NCBI GenBank assembly: GCA_916048095.2
Contig: OU696588.1
Coordinates: 7,897,790 to 7,961,789, forward strand
Length of the DNA stretch: 64,000 nt
From: Sacculina carcini
Taxonomy: Eukaryota; Arthropoda; Thecostraca; Sacculinidae
Direction of reading: 5' to 3'
Shown: positions 1 through 10,568 of the stretch, one piece after another
Layout of the letters: each line of letters begins with the position of its first letter
Position numbering within the stretch: the stretch's first letter is position 1
The notes under the pieces: generated by a model
Told to the model about the DNA's origin: nothing
Databases searched by the model: none
Seen by the model: only the letters and a program-made list of their open reading frames with translations
Translations under genes and position numbers: made by a program

Positions 1-1020
1 CATCAAACACATTCCCCGCCAGTCTGGCGCCATCTCAGGGTAACCTTGGATGGCGCACAATCACGCACCGCGCACGTGATACCGCGCTGACGTCTGCGCA
101 TGCGCAGTTTGAACAAATCATTGTTATAGACATCTTCTACCATCCACCGTCTATTCACCCGTTTAAACACACTTGATAAATATTTTTCAAATTAATTTCA
201 TTATATTTTTAAATCAACTTGTTTTAACACAACTAATTATCATAACCTAATATAATAAACATTAATATACCCAATACGCGCGCCACAATTGTATCATGTG
301 CATTTGTCTCAGAACTCTAAAATAATTTAGTTAGCATAACCAAATATAATAAACATTAATATATCTAATACGTGCGCCACAATTGTATCATGTGCGCCAC
401 AAGTGTCTCACAATTCTATATATTAATTGTACACTCGTGCTTGCGCACTATATATACCACATATAAACCATCTCTCTTGAACATCTACAATGGCCGGACC
501 GCGTAAGACTCTGCTCGAACCCCGAGGACCTCGGTTCGAATCCCAGCCAGGTAATAACTTTCTTCATTCAACACTAAACTCTACACACAAATAATCGAAA
601 TAAATTGGATGAATTATAGAAAATATAGAAAATAAAGAAAATAAAGAAAATAAATAAAATAAAGAAAATAAAGAAAATAAAGAAAATAAAGAAAATAAAG
701 AAAATAAAGAAAATAAAGAAAATAAAGAAAATAAAGAAAATAAAGAAAATAAAGAAAATAAAGAAAATAAAGAAAATAAAGAAAATAAAGAAAATAAAGA
801 AAATAAAGAAAATAAAGAAAATAAAGAAAATAAAGAAAATAAAGAAAATAAAGAAAATAAAGAAAATAAAGAAAATAAAGAAAATAAAGAAAATAAAGAA
901 AATAAAGAAAATAAAGAAAATAAAGAAAATAAAGAAAATAAAGAAAATAAAGAAAATAAAGAAAATAAAGAAAATAAAGAAAATAAAGAAAATAAAGAAA
1001 ATAAAGAAAATAAAGAAAAT
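1..1020 (+). repeat. Monomer 1 (core cut by window start)
   Basis: The core covers 1-616 and starts at core offset 70, so the first CRE/palindrome element is missing. The tail is 617-1020 (404 bp). It opens with two AAATATAG-type units and has one AAATAAAAT unit; the rest is AAAGAAAAT. A private core variant is AACTCTAAAATAATTT where other copies read AAATTAATTT. Confidence 0.95.
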
Positions 1021-2837
1021 CTTAAGGTCACCTTGGCTGATGCAATGCACACACCATGATACCGCGCTGACGTCTGCGCATGCGCAGAACATCAAACACA
1101 TTCCCCGCCAGTCTGGCGCCATCTCAGGGTAACCTTGGATGGCGCACAATCACGCACCGCGCACGTGATACCGCGCTGACGTCTGCGCATGCGCAGTTTG
1201 AACAAATCATTGTTATAGACATCTTCTACCATCCACCGTCTATTCACCCGTTTAAACACACTTGATAAATATTTTTCAAATTAATTTCATTATATTTTTA
1301 AATCAACTTGTTTTAACACAACTAATTATCATAACCTAATATAATAAACATTAATATACCCAATACGCGCGCCACAATTGTATCATGTGCATTTGTCTCA
1401 GAACTCTAAATTAATTTAGTTAGCATAACCAAATATAATAAACATTAATATATCTAATACGTGCGCCACAATTGTATCATGTGCGCCACAAGTGTCTCAC
1501 AATTCTATATATTAATTGTACACTCGTGCTTGCGCACTATATATACCACATATAAACCATCTCTCTTGAACATCTACAATGGCCGGACCGCGTAAGACTC
1601 TGCTCGAACCCCGAGGACCTCGGTTCGAATCCCAGCCAGGTAATAACTTTCTTCATTCAACACTAAACTCTACACTCAAATAATCGAAATAAATTGGATG
1701 AATTAAAGAAAATATAGAAAATAAAGAAAATAAAGAAAATAAAGAAAATAAAGAAAATAAAGAAAATGAAGAAAATAAAGAAAATAAAGAAAATAAAGAA
1801 AATAAAGAAAATAAAGAAAATAAAGAAAATAAAGAAAATAAAGAAAATAAAGAAAATAAAGAAAATAAAGAAAATAAAGAAAATAAAGAAAATAAAGAAA
1901 ATAAAGAAAATAAAGAAAATAAAGAAAATAAAGAAAATAAAGAAAATAAAGAAAATAAAGAAAATAAAAAAAATAAAAAAAATAAAAAAAATAAAGAAAA
2001 TAAAGAAAATAAAGAAAATAAAGAAAATAAAGAAAATAAAGAAAATAAAGAAAATAAAGAAAATAAAGAAAATAAAGAAAATAAAGAAAATAAAGAAAAT
2101 AAAGAAAATAAAGAAAATAAAGAAAATAAAGAAAACAAATAAAACAAATAAAACAAATAAAACAAATGAAACAAAAGAAACAAAAGAAACAAATAAAATA
2201 AATAAAATAAATAAAATAAAGAAAATAAAGAAAATAAATAAAATAAATAAAATAAATAAAATAATTAAAATAAATAAAATAAATAAAATAAATAAAATAA
2301 ATAAAATAAATAAAATAAATAAAATAAATAAAATAAATAAAATAAATAAAATAAATAAAATAAATAAAATAAATAAAATAAATAAAATAAATAAAATAAA
2401 TAAAATAAATAAAATAAATAAAATAAATAAAATAAATAAAATAAATAAAATAAATAAAATAAATAAAATAAATAAAATAAATAAAATAAATAAAATAAAG
2501 AAAATAAAGAAAATAAAGAAAATAAAGAAAATAAAGAAAATAAAGAAAATAAAGAAAATAAAGAAAATAAAGAAAATAAAGAAAATAAAGAAAATAAAGA
2601 AAAAAAAAAAAATAAAAAAAAAAAAAAAATAAAGAAAATAAAAAAAATAAAGAAAATAAAGAAAATAAAAAAAATAAAGAAAATAAAGAAAATAAAGAAA
2701 ATAAAGAAAATAAAGAAAATAAAGAAAATAAAGAAAATAAAGAAAATAAAGAAAATAAAGAAAATAAAGAAAATAAAGAAAATAAAGAAAATAAAGAAAA
2801 TAAAGAAAATAAAGAAAATAAAGAAAATAAAGAAAAT
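1021..2837 (+). repeat. Monomer 2 with strongly mosaic tail
   Basis: Core 1021-1705, starting CTTAAGG instead of CTCAAGG. Tail 1706-2837 (1132 bp) is a patchwork: AAAGAAAAT units, three AAATAAAAA units near 1968-1992, an ACAAAT-containing block near 2135-2200, a long AAATAAAAT block near 2190-2497, more AAAGAAAAT, and an A-rich irregular stretch near 2600-2660. Variant units occur in runs, which suggests local unit duplication. Confidence 0.95.
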
Positions 2838-4025
2838 CTCAAGGTCACCTTGGCTGATGCAATGCACACACCATGATACCGCGCTGACGTCTGCGCATGC
2901 GCAGTACATCAAACACATTCCCCGCCAGTCTGGCGCCATCTCAGGGTAACCTTGGATGGTGCACAATCACGCACCGCGCACGTGATACCGCGCTGACGTC
3001 TGCGCATGCGCATGCTGAACAAATCATTGTTATAGACATCTTCTAACATCCACCGTCTATTCACCCGTTTAAACACACTTGATAAATATTTTTCAAATTA
3101 ATTTCATTATATTTTTAAATCAACTTGTTTTAACACAACTAATTATCATAACCTAATATAATAAACATTTATATACCCAATACGCGCGCCACAATTGTAT
3201 CATGTGCATTTGTCTCAGAACTCTAAATTAATTTAGTTAGCATAACCAAATATAATAAACATTAATATATCTAATACGTGCGCCACAATTGTATCATGTG
3301 CGCCACAAGTGTCTCACAATTCTATATATTAATTGTACACTCGTGCTTGCGCACTATATATACCACATATAAACCATCTCTCTTGAACATCTACAATGGC
3401 CGGACCGCGTAAGACTCTGCTCGAACCCCGAGGACCTCGGTTCGAATCCCAGCCAGGTAATAACTTTCTTCACTCAACACTAAACTCTACACACAAATAA
3501 TCGAAATAAATTGGATGAATTAAAGAAAATAAAGAAAATAAAGAAAATGAAGAAAATAAAGAAAATAAAGAAAATAAAGAAAATAAAGAAAGTAAAGAAA
3601 ATAAAGAAAATAAAGAAAATAAAGAAAATAAAGAAAATAAAGAAAACAAAGAAAATAAAGAAAATAAAGAAAATAAAGAAAATAAAGAAAATAAAGAAAA
3701 TAAAGAAAATAAAGAAAATAAAGAAAATAAAGAAAATAAAGAAAATAAAGAAAATAAAGAAAATAAAGAAAATAAAGAAAATAAAGAAAATAAAGAAAAT
3801 AAAGAAAATAAAGAAAATAAAGAAAATAAAGAAAATAAAGAAAATAAAGAAAATAAAGAAAATTAAGAAAATTAAGAAAATTAAGAAAATTAAGAAAATT
3901 AAGAAAATTAAGAAAATAAAGAAAATAAAGAAAATAAAGATAATAAAGAAAATAAAGAAAATAAAGAAAATAAAGAAAATAAAGAAAATAAAGAAAATAA
4001 AGAAAATAAAGAAAATAAAGAAAAT
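2838..4025 (+). repeat. Monomer 3
   Basis: Core 2838-3522, tail 3523-4025 (503 bp). The second palindrome is altered (GCGCATGCGCATGCTGAAC). The core shares the rare variant AACATTTATATACC with the core at 52386-54621, fifty kilobases away, and carries CTAACATCC like the later subfamily. The tail contains a run of AATTAAGAA units near 3862-3915. Confidence 0.95.
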
Positions 4026-5402
4026 CTCAAGGTCACCTTGGCTGATGCAATGCACACACCATGATACCGCGCTGACGTCTGCGCATGCGCAGTACATCAA
4101 ACACATTCCCCGCCAGTCTGGCGCCATCTCAGGGTAACCTTGGATGGTGCACAATCACGCACCGCGCACGTGATACCGCGCTGACGTCTGCGCATGCGCA
4201 GTTTGAACAAATCATTGTTATAGACATCTTCTACCATCCACCGTCTATTCACCCGTTTAAACACACTTGATAAATATTTTTCAAATTAATTTCATTATAT
4301 TTTTAAATCAACTTGTTTTAACACAACTAATTATCATAACCTAATATAATAAACATTAATATACCCAATACGCGCGCCACAATTGTATCATGTGCATTTG
4401 TCTCAGAACTCTAAATTAATTTAGTTAGCATAACCAAATATAATAAACATTAATATATCTAATACGTGCGCCACAATTGTATCATGTGCGCCACAAGTGT
4501 CTCACAATTCTATATATTAATTGTACACTCGTGCTTGCGCACTATATATACCACATATAAACCATCTCTCTTGAACATCTACAATGGCCGGACCGCGTAA
4601 GACTCTGCTCGAACCCCGAGGACCTCGGTTCGAATCCCAGCCAGGTAATAACTTTCTTCACTCAACACTAAACTCTACACACAAATAATCGAAATAAATT
4701 GGATGAATTAAAGAAAATAAAGAAAATAAAGAAAATAAAGAAAATAAAGAAAATAAAGAAAATAAAGAAAATAAAGAAAATAAAGAAAATAAAGAAAATA
4801 AAGAAAATAAAGAAAATAAAGAAAATAAAGAAAATAAAGAAAATAAAGAAAATAAAGAAAATAAAGAAAATAAAGAAAATAAAGAAAATAAAGAAAATAA
4901 AGAAAATAAAGAAAATAAAGAAAATAAAGAAAATAAAGAAAATAAAGAAAATAAAGAAAATAAATAAAATAAATAAAATAAATAAAATAAATAAAATAAA
5001 TAAAACAAATAAAATAAAGAAAATAAAGAAAATAAATAAAATAAATAAAATAAATAAAATAAATAAAATAAATAAAATAAATAAAATAAATAAAATAAAT
5101 AAAATAAATAAAATAAATAAAATAAATAAAATAAATAAAATAAATAAAATAAATAAAATAAATAAAATAAATAAAATAAATAAAATAAATAAAATAAATA
5201 AAATAAATAAAATAAATAAAATAAATAAAATAAATAAAATAAATAAAATAAATAAAATAAATAAAATAAATAAAATAAATAAAATAAATAAAATAAATAA
5301 AATAAAGAAAATAAAGAAAATAAAGAAAATAAAGAAAATAAAGAAAATAAAGAAAATAAAGAAAATAAAGAAAATAAAGAAAATAAAGAAAATAAAGAAA
5401 AT
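4026..5402 (+). repeat. Monomer 4 with three-block tail
   Basis: Core 4026-4710. Tail 4711-5402 (692 bp) is AAAGAAAAT, then a long AAATAAAAT block (about 4963-5303, interrupted by two AAAGAAAAT units), then AAAGAAAAT again. The same block order recurs in tails 15592-16346 and 18653-19371, each of which also precedes an insert-type core. Confidence 0.95.
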
Positions 5403-5732
5403 CTCAAGGTCACCTTGGCTGATGCAATGCACACACCATGATACCGCGCTGACGTCTGCGCATGCGCAGTACATCAAACACATTCCCCGCCAGTCTGGCG
5501 CCATCTCAGGGTAACCTTGGATGGTGCACAATCACGCACCGCGCACGTGATACCGCGCTGACGTCTGCGCATGCGCAGTTTGAACAAATCATTGTTATAG
5601 ACATATTCTACCATCCACCGTCTATTCACCCGTTTAAACACACTTGATAAATATTTTTCAAATTAATTTCATTATATTTTTAAATCAACTTGTTTTAACA
5701 CAACTAATTATTATTATTCTTATTAATTACAG

Positions 5733-5849
5733 GCAAATCCAGTAGCATGGGAAGAGTGCAAGCACTATTACCACCCTAAGGTGGCCCCATGTACCGGAAG
5801 CGCCCAAAAGATTCAGAGAGAAAGAGAGTTCGAAGAGAAAAAAGTCTAG
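5733..5849 (+). other. Exon-like open segment after an acceptor-like ATTACAG, copy 1
   Basis: A TTA-rich stretch ending ATTACAG is followed by 38 codons open to TAG at 5847-5849. The translation begins ANPVAWEECKHYYHPKVAPC and ends in a charged stretch (KIQRERE, FEEKKV). It is richer in G+C, W, C, H and Y than its surroundings and looks like a captured last exon. I do not recognise the protein. It may be coincidence, because the same DNA read backwards would be the 3' untranslated region of the retrotransposon. Confidence 0.35.
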
Positions 5850-6120
5850 AAAGAGAGTTGGAAAGAAAATAATAAATAAATAACAATAAATAATAAACCA
5901 TCATCCGATAACAATCCATAATGTCACTCCGCCCACGTTCCTCAATAAATAATAACAATCAACAATAAATATGTGATTCATTAAAAAACAGCCATCAATA
6001 AATAAGAATAAATATTAATAAATATGTAATAAATAACAATCAAGACAATACATATGATTCAAAAAAGAAACATCCAACAATAAATATAAATATGATTCAA
6101 TAAGTAACAACAACACAAAT

Positions 6121-6360
6121 AAATATGATTCAATAAACAGCAGCAACAATAAATATGATTCAATAAACAACAACAACAATAAATATGATTCAATAAACAG
6201 CAACAACAATAAATATGATTCAATAAACAACAACAACAATAAATATGATTTAATAAACAGCAACAACAATAAATATGATACAATAAACAACAACAACAAT
6301 AAATATGACTCAATAAACAGCAACAACAATGAATATGATTCAATAAACAACAACAGCCAA
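6121..6360. repeat. 30-bp minisatellite, eight units, copy 1
   Basis: Eight units of AAATATGATTCAATAAACA followed by a CAR-rich end. Odd units tend to end GCARCAACAAT and even units ACAACAACAAT, so the true period is 60 bp. A decayed unit precedes it (6088-6120). The minus-strand frames rich in CCCC and LLLL are produced by this repeat. Confidence 0.9.
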
Positions 6361-6524
6361 CACTGAGTAAAAGTATAATTTAATAAATAACAACAACCAA
6401 TAATAAATAGTAATAAATAGAGAGTAAAATAGGAATAAATAAAAATAAATAGAAAATATATAACAATAAGCATGAATAAATAACAATAAATATGAATAAA
6501 TATACAATTAATAAGACTCAACAG

Positions 6525-6811
6525 TCAATTCCGCTCTTTCAGTAGCATTTCATTTACTTTGGCCTTGAATTTGTTCAAATTGTTCTGCGAGAAAGCCTCC
6601 TCCTTCAACGTGTTCCAAGTAGACACAGTGGCCGGAAGAAAGCAACGTTGGAATTGTTTTGTACGACAACGAATTGGAGCCATGCACTGGGAATGCTGTT
6701 TGGATGTAAACCGTGTGCTTCTTGCTGCCACGAAATCATCAGGAATTGACTTGCTCATCGGATGATGGTCGTTGTGCTTGATCTTGTACAGCATGCACAC
6801 GCTGCTGACCG
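6525..6811 (-). pseudogene. C-terminal fragment of a non-LTR retrotransposon ORF2, copy 1
   Basis: On the minus strand the frame reads MLYKIKHND, then FVAARSTRFTSKQHSQ, CRTKQFQRCFLPATVSTWN, NLNKFKAKVNEML and a stop at 6525. The order (ML-YKI, R-T-K-x-FQ-x-x-FLP-x-TV-x-x-WN, then a helical end) is the region after the reverse transcriptase domain in many animal Jockey/CR1/RTE-like elements. The RT and endonuclease domains are absent, so it cannot move itself. Upstream the frame runs into the tRNA-like block by chance. Confidence 0.65.
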
Positions 6812-7031
6812 ATATATACCACATATAAACCATCTCTCTTGAACATCTACAATGGCCGGACCGCGTAAGACTCTGCTCGAACCACGAGGACCTCGGTTCG
6901 AATCCCAGCCAGGTAATAACTTTCTTCACTCAACACTACACTCTACACACAAATAATCGAAATAAATTGGATGAATTAAAGAAAATAAAGAAAATAAAGA
7001 AAATAAAGAAAATAAAGAAAATAAAGAAAAT

Positions 7032-8399
7032 CTCAAGGTCACCTTGGCTGATGCAATGCACACACCATGATACCGCGCTGACGTCTGCGCATGCGCAGTA
7101 CATCAAACACATTCCCCGCCAGTCTGGCGCCATCTCAGGGTAACCTTGGATGGTGCACAATCACGCACCGCGCACGTGATACCGCGCTGACGTCTGCGCA
7201 TGCGCAGTTTGAACAAATCATTGTTATAGACATCTTCTACCATCCACCGTCTATTCACCCGTTTAAACACACTTGATAAATATTTTTCAAATTAATTTCA
7301 TTATATTTTTAAATCAACTTGTTTTAACACAACTAATTATCATAACCTAATATAATAAACATTAATATACCCAATACGCGCGCCACAATTGTATCATGTG
7401 CATTTGTCTCAGAACTCTAAATTAATTTAGTTAGCATAACCAAATATAATAAACATTAATATATCTAATACGTGCGCCACAATTGTATCATGTGCGCCAC
7501 AAGTGTCTCACAATTCTATATATTAATTGTACACTCGTGCTTGCGCACTATATATACCACATATAAACCATCTCTCTTGAACATCTACAATGGCCGGACC
7601 GCGTAAGACTCTGCTCGAACCCCGAGGACCTCGGTTCGAATCCCAGCCAGGTAATAACTTTCTTCACTCAACACTAAACTCTACACACAAATAATCGAAA
7701 TAAATTGGATGAATTAAAGAAAATAAAGAACATAAAGAAAATTAAGAAAATTAAGAAAATTAAGAAAATTAAGAAAATAAAGAAAATAAAGAAAATAAAG
7801 AAAATAAAGAAAATAAAGAAAATAAAGAAAATAAAGAAAATAAAGAAAATAAAGAAAATAAAGAAAATAAAGAAAATAAAGAAAATAAAGAAAATAAAGA
7901 AAATAAAGAAAATAAAGAAAATAAAGAAAATAAAGAAAATAAAGAAAATAAAGAAAATAAAGAAAATAAAGAAAATAAAGAAAATAAAGAAAATAAAGAA
8001 AATAAAGAAAATAAAGAAAATAAAGAAAATAAAGAAAATAAAGAAAATAAAGAAAATAAAGAAAATAAAGAAAATAAAGAAAATAAAGAAAATAAAGAAA
8101 ATAAAGAAAATAAAGAAAATAAAGAAAATAAAGAAAATAAAGAAAATAAAGAAAATAAAGAAAATAAAGAAAATAAAGAAAATAAAGAAAATAAAGAAAA
8201 TAAAGAAAATAAAGAAAATAAAGAAAATAAAGAAAATAAAGAAAATAAAGAAAATAAAGAAAATAAAGAAAATAAAGAAAATAAAGAAAATAAAGAAAAT
8301 AAAGAAAATAAAGAAAATAAAGAAAATAAAGAAAATAAAGAAAATAAAGAAAATAAAGAAAATAAAGAAAATAAAGAAAATAAAGAAAATAAAGAAAAT
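7032..8399 (+). repeat. Monomer 6
   Basis: Core 7032-7716, tail 7717-8399 (683 bp). The tail opens with a CATAAAG unit and four AATTAAG units and is then pure AAAGAAAAT. The next tail opens almost the same way, so the two monomers appear to be duplicates. Confidence 0.95.
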
Positions 8400-10568
8400 C
8401 TCAAGGTCACCTTGGCTGATGCAATGCACACACCATTATACCGCGCTGACGTCTGCGCATGCGCAGTACATCAAACACATTCCCCGCCAGTCTGGCGCCA
8501 TCTCAGGGTAACCTTGGATGGTGCACAATCACGCACCGCGCACGTGATACCGCGCTGACGTCTGCGCATGCGCAGTTTGAACAAATCATTGTTATAGACA
8601 TCTTCTACCATCCACCGTCTATTCACCCGTTTAAACACACTTGATAAATATTTTTCAAATTAATTTCAGTATATTTTTAAATCAACTTGTTTTAACACAA
8701 CTAATTATCATAACCTAATATAATAAACATTAATATACCCAATACGCGCGCCACAATTGTATCATGTGCATTTGTCTCAGAACTCTAAATTAATTTAGTT
8801 AGCATAACCAAATATAATAAACATTAATATATCTATTACGTGCGCCACAATTGTATCATGTGCGCCACAAGTGTCTCACAATTCTATATATTAATTGTAC
8901 ACTCGTGCTTGCGCACTATATATACCACATATAAACCATCTCTCTTGAACATCTACAATGGCCGGACCGCGTAAGACTCTGCTCGAACCCCGAGGACCTC
9001 GGTTCGAATCCCAGCCAGGTAATAACTTTCTTCACTCAACACTAAACTCTACACACAAATAATCGAAATAAATTGGATGAATTAAAGAAAATAAAGAACA
9101 TAAAGAAAATAAGGAAAATTAAGAAAATTAAGAAAATTAAGAAAATTAAGAAAATAAAGAAAATAAAGAAAATAAAGAAAATAAAGAAAATAAAGAAAAT
9201 AAAGAAAATAAAGAAAATAAAGAAAATAAAGAAAATAAAGAAAATAAAGAAAATAAAGAAAATAAAGAAAATAAAGAAAATAAAGAAAATAAAGAAAATA
9301 AAGAAAATAAAGAAAATAAAGAAAATAAAGAAAATAAAGAAAATAAAGAAAATAAAGAAAATAAAGAAAATAAAGAAAATAAAGAAAATAAAGAAAATAA
9401 AGAAAATAAAGAAAATAAAGAAAATAAAGAAAATAAAGAAAATAAAGAAAATAAAGAAAATAAAGAAAATAAAGAAAATAAAGAAAATAAAGAAAATAAA
9501 GAAAATAAAGAAAATAAAGAAAATAAAGAAAATAAAGAAAATAAAGAAAATAAAGAAAATAAAGAAAATAAAGAAAATAAAGAAAATAAAGAAAATAAAG
9601 AAAATAAAGAAAATAAAGAAAATAAAGAAAATAAAGAAAATAAAGAAAATAAAGAAAATAAAGAAAATAAAGAAAATAAAGAAAATAAAGAAAATAAAGA
9701 AAATAAAGAAAATAAAGAAAATAAAGAAAATAAAGAAAATAAAGAAAATAAAGAAAATAAAGAAAATAAAGAAAATAAAGAAAATAAAGAAAATAAAGAA
9801 AATAAAGAAAATAAAGAAAATAAAGAAAATAAAGAAAATAAAGAAAATAAAGAAAATAAAGAAAATAAAGAAAATAAAGAAAATAAAGAAAATAAAGAAA
9901 ATAAAGAAAATAAAGAAAATAAAGAAAATAAAGAAAATAAAGAAAATAAAGAAAATAAAGAAAATAAAGAAAATAAAGAAAATAAAGAAAATAAAGAAAA
10001 TAAAGAAAATAAAGAAAATAAAGAAAATAAAGAAAATAAAGAAAATAAAGAAAATAAAGAAAATAAAGAAAATAAAGAAAATAAAGAAAATAAAGAAAAT
10101 AAAGAAAATAAAGAAAATAAAGAAAATAAAGAAAATAAAGAAAATAAAGAAAATAAAGAAAATAAAGAAAATAAAGAAAATAAAGAAAATAAAGAAAATA
10201 AAGAAAATAAAGAAAATAAAGAAAATAAAGAAAATAAAGAAAATAAAGAAAATAAAGAAAATAAAGAAAATAAAGAAAATAAAGAAAATAAAGAAAATAA
10301 AGAAAATAAAGAAAATAAAGAAAATAAAGAAAATAAAGAAAATAAAGAAAATAAAGAAAATAAAGAAAATAAAGAAAATAAAGAAAATAAAGAAAATAAA
10401 GAAAATAAAGAAAATAAAGAAAATAAAGAAAATAAAGAAAATAAAGAAAATAAAGAAAATAAAGAAAATAAAGAAAATAAAGAAAATAAAGAAAATAAAG
10501 AAAATAAAGAAAATAAAGAAAATAAAGAAAATAAAGAAAATAAAGAAAATAAAGAAAATAAAGAAAAT
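8400..10568 (+). repeat. Monomer 7 with long homogeneous tail
   Basis: Core 8400-9084 (private variants TTCAGTATATT and ATCTATTACG). Tail 9085-10568 is 1484 bp and, after irregular opening units shared with the previous monomer, about 157 identical AAAGAAAAT units with no interruption that I can see. Confidence 0.95.

Larger units (their letters stand above)
5712..6811. mobile_element. 1.1-kb insert, copy 1 (composite with retrotransposon tail)
   Basis: This replaces core offsets 310-518. Left to right: a short TTA/TAT repeat, an exon-like piece beginning after ATTACAG, A-rich sequence with ACAATAAAT motifs, a 30-bp minisatellite, and on the minus strand the end of a non-LTR retrotransposon frame. 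On the minus strand the order is coding tail, 3' untranslated region and a terminal TAA-type repeat, as expected for a 5'-truncated non-LTR insertion. Copy 1 has TTATTATTCTTATT where others have a pure TTA repeat. Confidence 0.75.
5403..7031 (+). repeat. Monomer 5, insert-type core with very short tail
   Basis: Core 5403-6978 (1576 bp), tail 6979-7031 (53 bp, about six units). The insert at 5712-6811 replaces 209 bp of the standard core (offsets 310-518). Its tRNA-like block reads GAACCACGAGG instead of GAACCCCGAGG. This is the only insert-type monomer outside the 16-27 kb cluster. Confidence 0.95.

Noticed and set aside
617-1020. CRISPR array or telomere
   Set aside because: There are no spacers between the 9-bp units, and the unit is not a telomeric G-rich repeat. 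The host is eukaryotic by transposon content.
6059-6343. Minus-strand frames rich in CCCC and LLLL
   Set aside because: They are translations of the 30-bp minisatellite; the unit length, a multiple of three, keeps them open.
6525-6929. The whole 134-codon minus-strand frame as one gene
   Set aside because: Its first third is the reverse complement of the tRNA-like block and upstream core. Only 6525-6811 resembles a retrotransposon protein.
7091-7276. A 61-codon frame (begins MRSTSNTFPA) repeated in many cores
   Set aside because: It recurs because the core recurs. In the CTAACATCC subfamily a TAA shortens it, and it shows no codon-type pattern of change or known domain.
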